NCBI GenBank assembly: GCA_965221845.1
Contig: OZ244919.1
Span: 1,550,001-1,614,000, forward strand
DNA: 64,000 nucleotides
Source: JAJEFO01 sp965221845
GTDB lineage: Bacteria > Pseudomonadota > Alphaproteobacteria > Rhodobacterales > Rhodobacteraceae
Reading direction: 5' to 3'
In this document: piece after piece, positions 61,187-64,000 of the stretch
Layout: each line of letters opens with the position of its first letter
Numbering within the stretch: the first letter of the stretch is position 1
Notes under the pieces: model-generated
The model's database searches: none
Seen by the model: the letters and a program-made list of their open reading frames with translations, nothing else
What the model was told of the DNA's origin: nothing
Position numbers and translations under genes: made by a program

Positions 61187-61852
61187 TCACCACGGGATCT
61201 CCGTGCCCGCGTAGTCGAAGAATCCACCCGATTGCGCCGGCGTCAGCGCATTCATCACCTCGATCAAGCTGCCCGCCGCCTGCCGCGCCGAGACAGTCTT
61301 GTGACGCCCGGCATACCTGGCGGTGAGGGGCGTTTCCACCGTGCCCGGATGAAGGCACACCGCAATGGCATGCCTGTGCGTGCGCCTCATCTCGATCGCC
61401 GCCCCGTGAACCAGCTGGTTCAACGCGGCCTTCGACGCCCGGTAGCCGTGCCAGCCGCCGATGCCGTTGTCCCCGATCGAGCCGACCCGCGCCGAGAGGG
61501 CGGCGAACACCGACGGCCGCCCCTTCGGGAGGAGGCGCAAGGCATGCTTCAGCACCAGCATCGGCCCCAGGGCGTTCACCCGCACCTGATTCAGGATCCC
61601 CTCCGCCGTCACTTCGCGCACAGACCTTTCCGGTTCATGCCCATCGATCACGAGCGCGCCGGTCGCGACGAACACCAGCCGCAGCGGTCCCTCGATCAGC
61701 CCCAGCGCCGCCGCGACCGAGGCCTCGTCCGTCACGTCCAGCCCGTCCTCCGACCTGGAGAGTCGCAGCACCTCGCATCCACGCCGGTCCAGTTCCGCCG
61801 CCACGGCGGAACCGATGCCGCCCGATGACCCGACAACCAGCGCCCGGGCCAT
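61187..61852 (-). CDS. Short-chain dehydrogenase/reductase
   Basis: 221 residues from ATG 61852. NAD(P)-binding GSSGGIGSAVAAEL is at residues 7-20, a conserved FVATGAL near 69, ALSARVGSIGDNGIGGWHGYRASKAAL near 130 with Ser, and the Tyr-Lys pair in YRASK. It resembles the CsgA/C-factor-like SDRs of alphaproteobacteria. The substrate is unknown. It is divergent from the small exported protein to the right. Confidence 0.88.
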   Translation of the reverse strand: MARALVVGSSGGIGSAVAAELDRRGCEVLRLSRSEDGLDVTDEASVAAALGLIEGPLRLVFVATGALVIDGHEPERSVREVTAEGILNQVRVNALGPMLVLKHALRLLPKGRPSVFAALSARVGSIGDNGIGGWHGYRASKAALNQLVHGAAIEMRRTHRHAIAVCLHPGTVETPLTARYAGRHKTVSARQAAGSLIEVMNALTPAQSGGFFDYAGTEIPW

Positions 61853-61881
61853 CCCGTTCCCCTTACGGACCGGCGATCCGG

Positions 61882-62286
61882 ATGTCCCGCTTCCTTGCTT
61901 CATTCTGCGCCTCCCTGATTCTCGGCTTCGGCGGGTTCGCGATGACGCCGCTCACCGCGCCATCGGCTCCCGCGACGACGGCCGAAGACGATCGGACAAT
62001 CGTCCTCGCCTTCCCGGCTGCTCCCGAGCGACCCAAGCGGCGGGCGGCCCGCCTGAAAGCGGATGCCGCCCTTCGTCCCGCATTCGGCGACGCGGCCGCC
62101 AGCCTGATGACAGGCCCGGTTCCGCCCTGCCGATGGCGCCGCATCCTCGGCAGCTTACAAGGTGCCGGCCCGATCGCAACCGGGCCCGGGCGGCTTGTCC
62201 GCTCCGCCGGCATCCGGCCGCGACGCCCCCGCCAGGTTCCGGGTTGCCGCAAGAAATCCTCGCCGCCGTTCACCATTGGCCGTTGA
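61882..62286 (+). CDS. Possible small exported protein
   Basis: 134 residues from ATG 61882. A signal-peptide-like start (MSRFLASFCASLILGFGGFA) is followed by an Arg/Pro-rich tail with no recognised domain. The tail composition resembles random GC-rich DNA, so this may be an eroded gene or chance. Confidence 0.35.
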   Translation: MSRFLASFCASLILGFGGFAMTPLTAPSAPATTAEDDRTIVLAFPAAPERPKRRAARLKADAALRPAFGDAAASLMTGPVPPCRWRRILGSLQGAGPIATGPGRLVRSAGIRPRRPRQVPGCRKKSSPPFTIGR

Positions 62287-62318
62287 AGGGCTTGCGCACG
62301 AGAGGATACACGCGGCGA

Positions 62319-63236
62319 ATGCACGTCTACCTTCCCATCGCCGAGGTGTCGGTCGACGCCTTCCTGCTTCTCGGACTCGGCGGCTTCGTGGGAATCCTGT
62401 CAGGGATGTTCGGGGTCGGCGGCGGGTTCCTCATGACGCCGCTCCTGTTCTTCATCGGCATCCCGCCGGCCGTTGCCGTGGCGACCGAGGCCAACCAGAT
62501 CGTCGCGTCCTCCGTTTCGGGCGCGCTCGCGCACCTCAGGCGACGCACCGTCGACCTGAAGATGGGCGTCGTCCTTCTTGCCGGCGGGCTCGTCGGCGCG
62601 GCGCTTGGCGTCCGGGCCTTCAACGCCCTGATGGCCGTGGGCCAGGTCGAGCTCCTCGTGCGCCTGTCCTACGTCGTCTTCCTGGGCACCATCGGCGGGC
62701 TGATGCTCATCGAGAGCCTGAAGGCGATCCGGAGAAGCCGAGCCGGACGCCCCGCGCGGCGGCACGGGAAGAGCCGGGTCGTCAGCGCGCTTCCGTTCAA
62801 GACGAAGTTCCGCACGTCCGGAATCTACATCTCCGTCATCCCGCCGGCACTCGTGGGGGTTCTGGTCGGCGTCCTCGCGGCCATCATGGGCGTTGGGGGC
62901 GGCTTCATCATGGTCCCCGCGATGATCTACGTCCTGGGCATGCCGACGAAGGTCGTCGTCGGCACGTCCCTGTTCCAGATCGTGTTCGTCACCGGCTTCA
63001 CGACCCTCCTTCACGCGACCACGAACCACACGGTCGACGTCGTGCTTGCCGTCCTTCTGCTCCTGGGGGGCGTGGTCGGCGCGCAGGTGGGCACGCGAAT
63101 CGGGTCGAGTCTCCCGGCCGAACAGCTTCGCGTCCTGCTGTCCCTCGTCGTGCTCGCCGTTTGCGGCAAGCTCGCGCGGGACCTTCTTGCGGCGCCTTCG
63201 GAGATCTACTCCCTGGGCGACGGGACGGGCCACTGA
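62319..63236 (+). CDS. TauE/SafE family sulfite exporter-type permease
   Basis: 305 residues from ATG 62319. Two TauE repeats are visible: GGFVGILSGMFGVGGGFLMTPLLFFIGIPPAVAVATE near 20-55 and LVGVLVGVLAAIMGVGGGFIMVPAMIYVLGMPT near 185-215. Eight hydrophobic helices are predicted. It overlaps the next gene by 1 nt (TGATG). Family members export sulfite, sulfoacetate or related anions; in Rhodobacterales this pair is regularly associated. Confidence 0.92.
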   Translation: MHVYLPIAEVSVDAFLLLGLGGFVGILSGMFGVGGGFLMTPLLFFIGIPPAVAVATEANQIVASSVSGALAHLRRRTVDLKMGVVLLAGGLVGAALGVRAFNALMAVGQVELLVRLSYVVFLGTIGGLMLIESLKAIRRSRAGRPARRHGKSRVVSALPFKTKFRTSGIYISVIPPALVGVLVGVLAAIMGVGGGFIMVPAMIYVLGMPTKVVVGTSLFQIVFVTGFTTLLHATTNHTVDVVLAVLLLLGGVVGAQVGTRIGSSLPAEQLRVLLSLVVLAVCGKLARDLLAAPSEIYSLGDGTGH

Positions 63237-63985
63237 TGCTGCGCATCGCCCTCGCGCTCTGCCTCTTCGCGGCGCCGCTCAACGCCGAGACGGTCGTCGC
63301 CGGCCTGAGCCAGAGCCGCATTTCCATCAGCACGGACTTCGACGGGTCGGAAATCCTGATCTTCGGGGCGGTGAGGCGCGACACGCCGGCTCCGGCCGGA
63401 GATCCGCTGCAGATCCTGGTCACGGTCGAGGGGCCCTCGGAGCCGGTCACCGTCCGCCGGAAGGCCCGGCGCTACGGGATCTGGGTCAACGCGGACGCCG
63501 TCGAGGTGGACAGCGCGCCAAGCTTCTACGCGATCGCCACGTCGGCGCCGTGGCGCGCCGTCATCAGCGATGTCGAGGATCTGCGCCACGACATCTCGAC
63601 GCCCCGGGCGATCCGGTCGGTCGGCGCGACGATCGCCGGCGCCCAGGAGTTCACGGAGGCGCTGATCCGGATCCGGACGGCCGAGGGGCTTTACCAGTCC
63701 GGGATCGGCGCCATCGAGTTCGATCAGCAGACCCTGTTCTCCACGTCGGTGCGCCTGCCCGCGAATCTCCATGAAGGCGACTACCGCGCACGTTTCTTCC
63801 TGACCCGGAACGGACAGGTCATCGACACGTACGAGACAGCGATCGACGTCCGGAAGATCGGCCTGGAGCGCTTCCTGTTCAGGCTCTCGCGCGAGGATCC
63901 GCTGATCTACGGGATCATGTCGCTGGCCATCGCCATCATGGCGGGCTGGGGCGCGTCGGCGGCCTTCCGCATCTTCCGGGCATAG
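63236..63985 (+). CDS. TIGR02186 family protein
   Basis: 249 residues with a signal peptide (MLRIALALCLFAAPLNA) and a single C-terminal transmembrane helix (YGIMSLAIAIMAGWGASAAF). In between is the conserved TIGR02186 core: GLSQSRISISTDFDGSEILIFGAVR, then GIWVNADAVEVDSAPSFYAIATS and RTAEGLYQSGIGAIEF. It is probably a periplasmic, membrane-anchored partner of the TauE permease. The function is unknown. A typical alphaproteobacterial gene pair. Confidence 0.9.
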   Translation: MLRIALALCLFAAPLNAETVVAGLSQSRISISTDFDGSEILIFGAVRRDTPAPAGDPLQILVTVEGPSEPVTVRRKARRYGIWVNADAVEVDSAPSFYAIATSAPWRAVISDVEDLRHDISTPRAIRSVGATIAGAQEFTEALIRIRTAEGLYQSGIGAIEFDQQTLFSTSVRLPANLHEGDYRARFFLTRNGQVIDTYETAIDVRKIGLERFLFRLSREDPLIYGIMSLAIAIMAGWGASAAFRIFRA

Positions 63986-64000
63986 GCCTGGAACGCCGCC

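Noticed and set aside
1..64000. CRISPR array
   Set aside because: No regularly spaced direct repeats of suitable length were seen.

Overview
The window is GC-rich DNA from an alphaproteobacterium, most likely Rhodobacterales or a close relative. This rests on a class I lysyl-tRNA synthetase, an NDUFS4-type complex I subunit, a DUF4864 protein, a TauE exporter paired with a TIGR02186 protein, and the dacA-tmk-holB-tatD-MBL gene order. Assignment to order is an inference from gene content; no rRNA is present.

Layout. 0.2-3.8 kb is a core operon: TVP38-type membrane protein, MerA-like FAD oxidoreductase, sensor kinase. 3.9-31.5 kb is a mobile and decaying region. It holds an IS66 remnant, a secreted Calx-beta protein, a solo IS110 end, two tandem tyrosine recombinases, an intact IS30, an IS1634-family transposase, a four-gene cluster that looks like a defence island (12.3-18.6 kb), two abutting IS5 elements, a 1475-residue MobF relaxase with three overlapping ribbon-helix-helix genes, tRNA-Arg(ACG), and a GH42 beta-galactosidase pseudogene split by a second IS30. 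Recombinases, relaxase and accessory DNA-binding genes together suggest an integrative mobilisable element.

31.6-37.1 kb returns to core genes: AEC transporter, MBL hydrolase, TatD, holB, tmk and dacA, mostly overlapping and on the minus strand. 37.6-40.5 kb is a nest of elements: an IS110 element sits inside an IS66 transposase gene, followed by tRNA-Ser(TGA) and stubs of IS5 and IS30. 40.6-45.5 kb holds a membrane protein, tRNA-Arg(TCT), the NDUFS4 homologue, uvrB and a DUF4864 protein. 45.8-48.1 kb is an IS5 element split by a third IS30.

48.3-64 kb is largely core: lysS, a TerB-like protein, nadD, an aminotransferase, an ornithine-cyclodeaminase-family protein, UspA, then nfuA-tsaB with a broken rimI. 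A four-gene nucleoside-type ABC transporter operon (BMP binding protein, double ATPase, two permeases), an SDR, and the TauE/TIGR02186 pair follow.

Themes: repeated IS insertion, with members of IS5, IS30, IS66, IS110 and IS1634 families, often nested; erosion of chromosomal genes (GH42, probably rimI); and a candidate defence cluster. That cluster combines a PD-(D/E)XK-like protein translationally close to a glycine-rich membrane protein, an OLD-like ATPase, and a DUF262-HNH-AlbA_2 fusion. It is the best candidate here for an undescribed system, but its function is inferred from domains and neighbourhood only.
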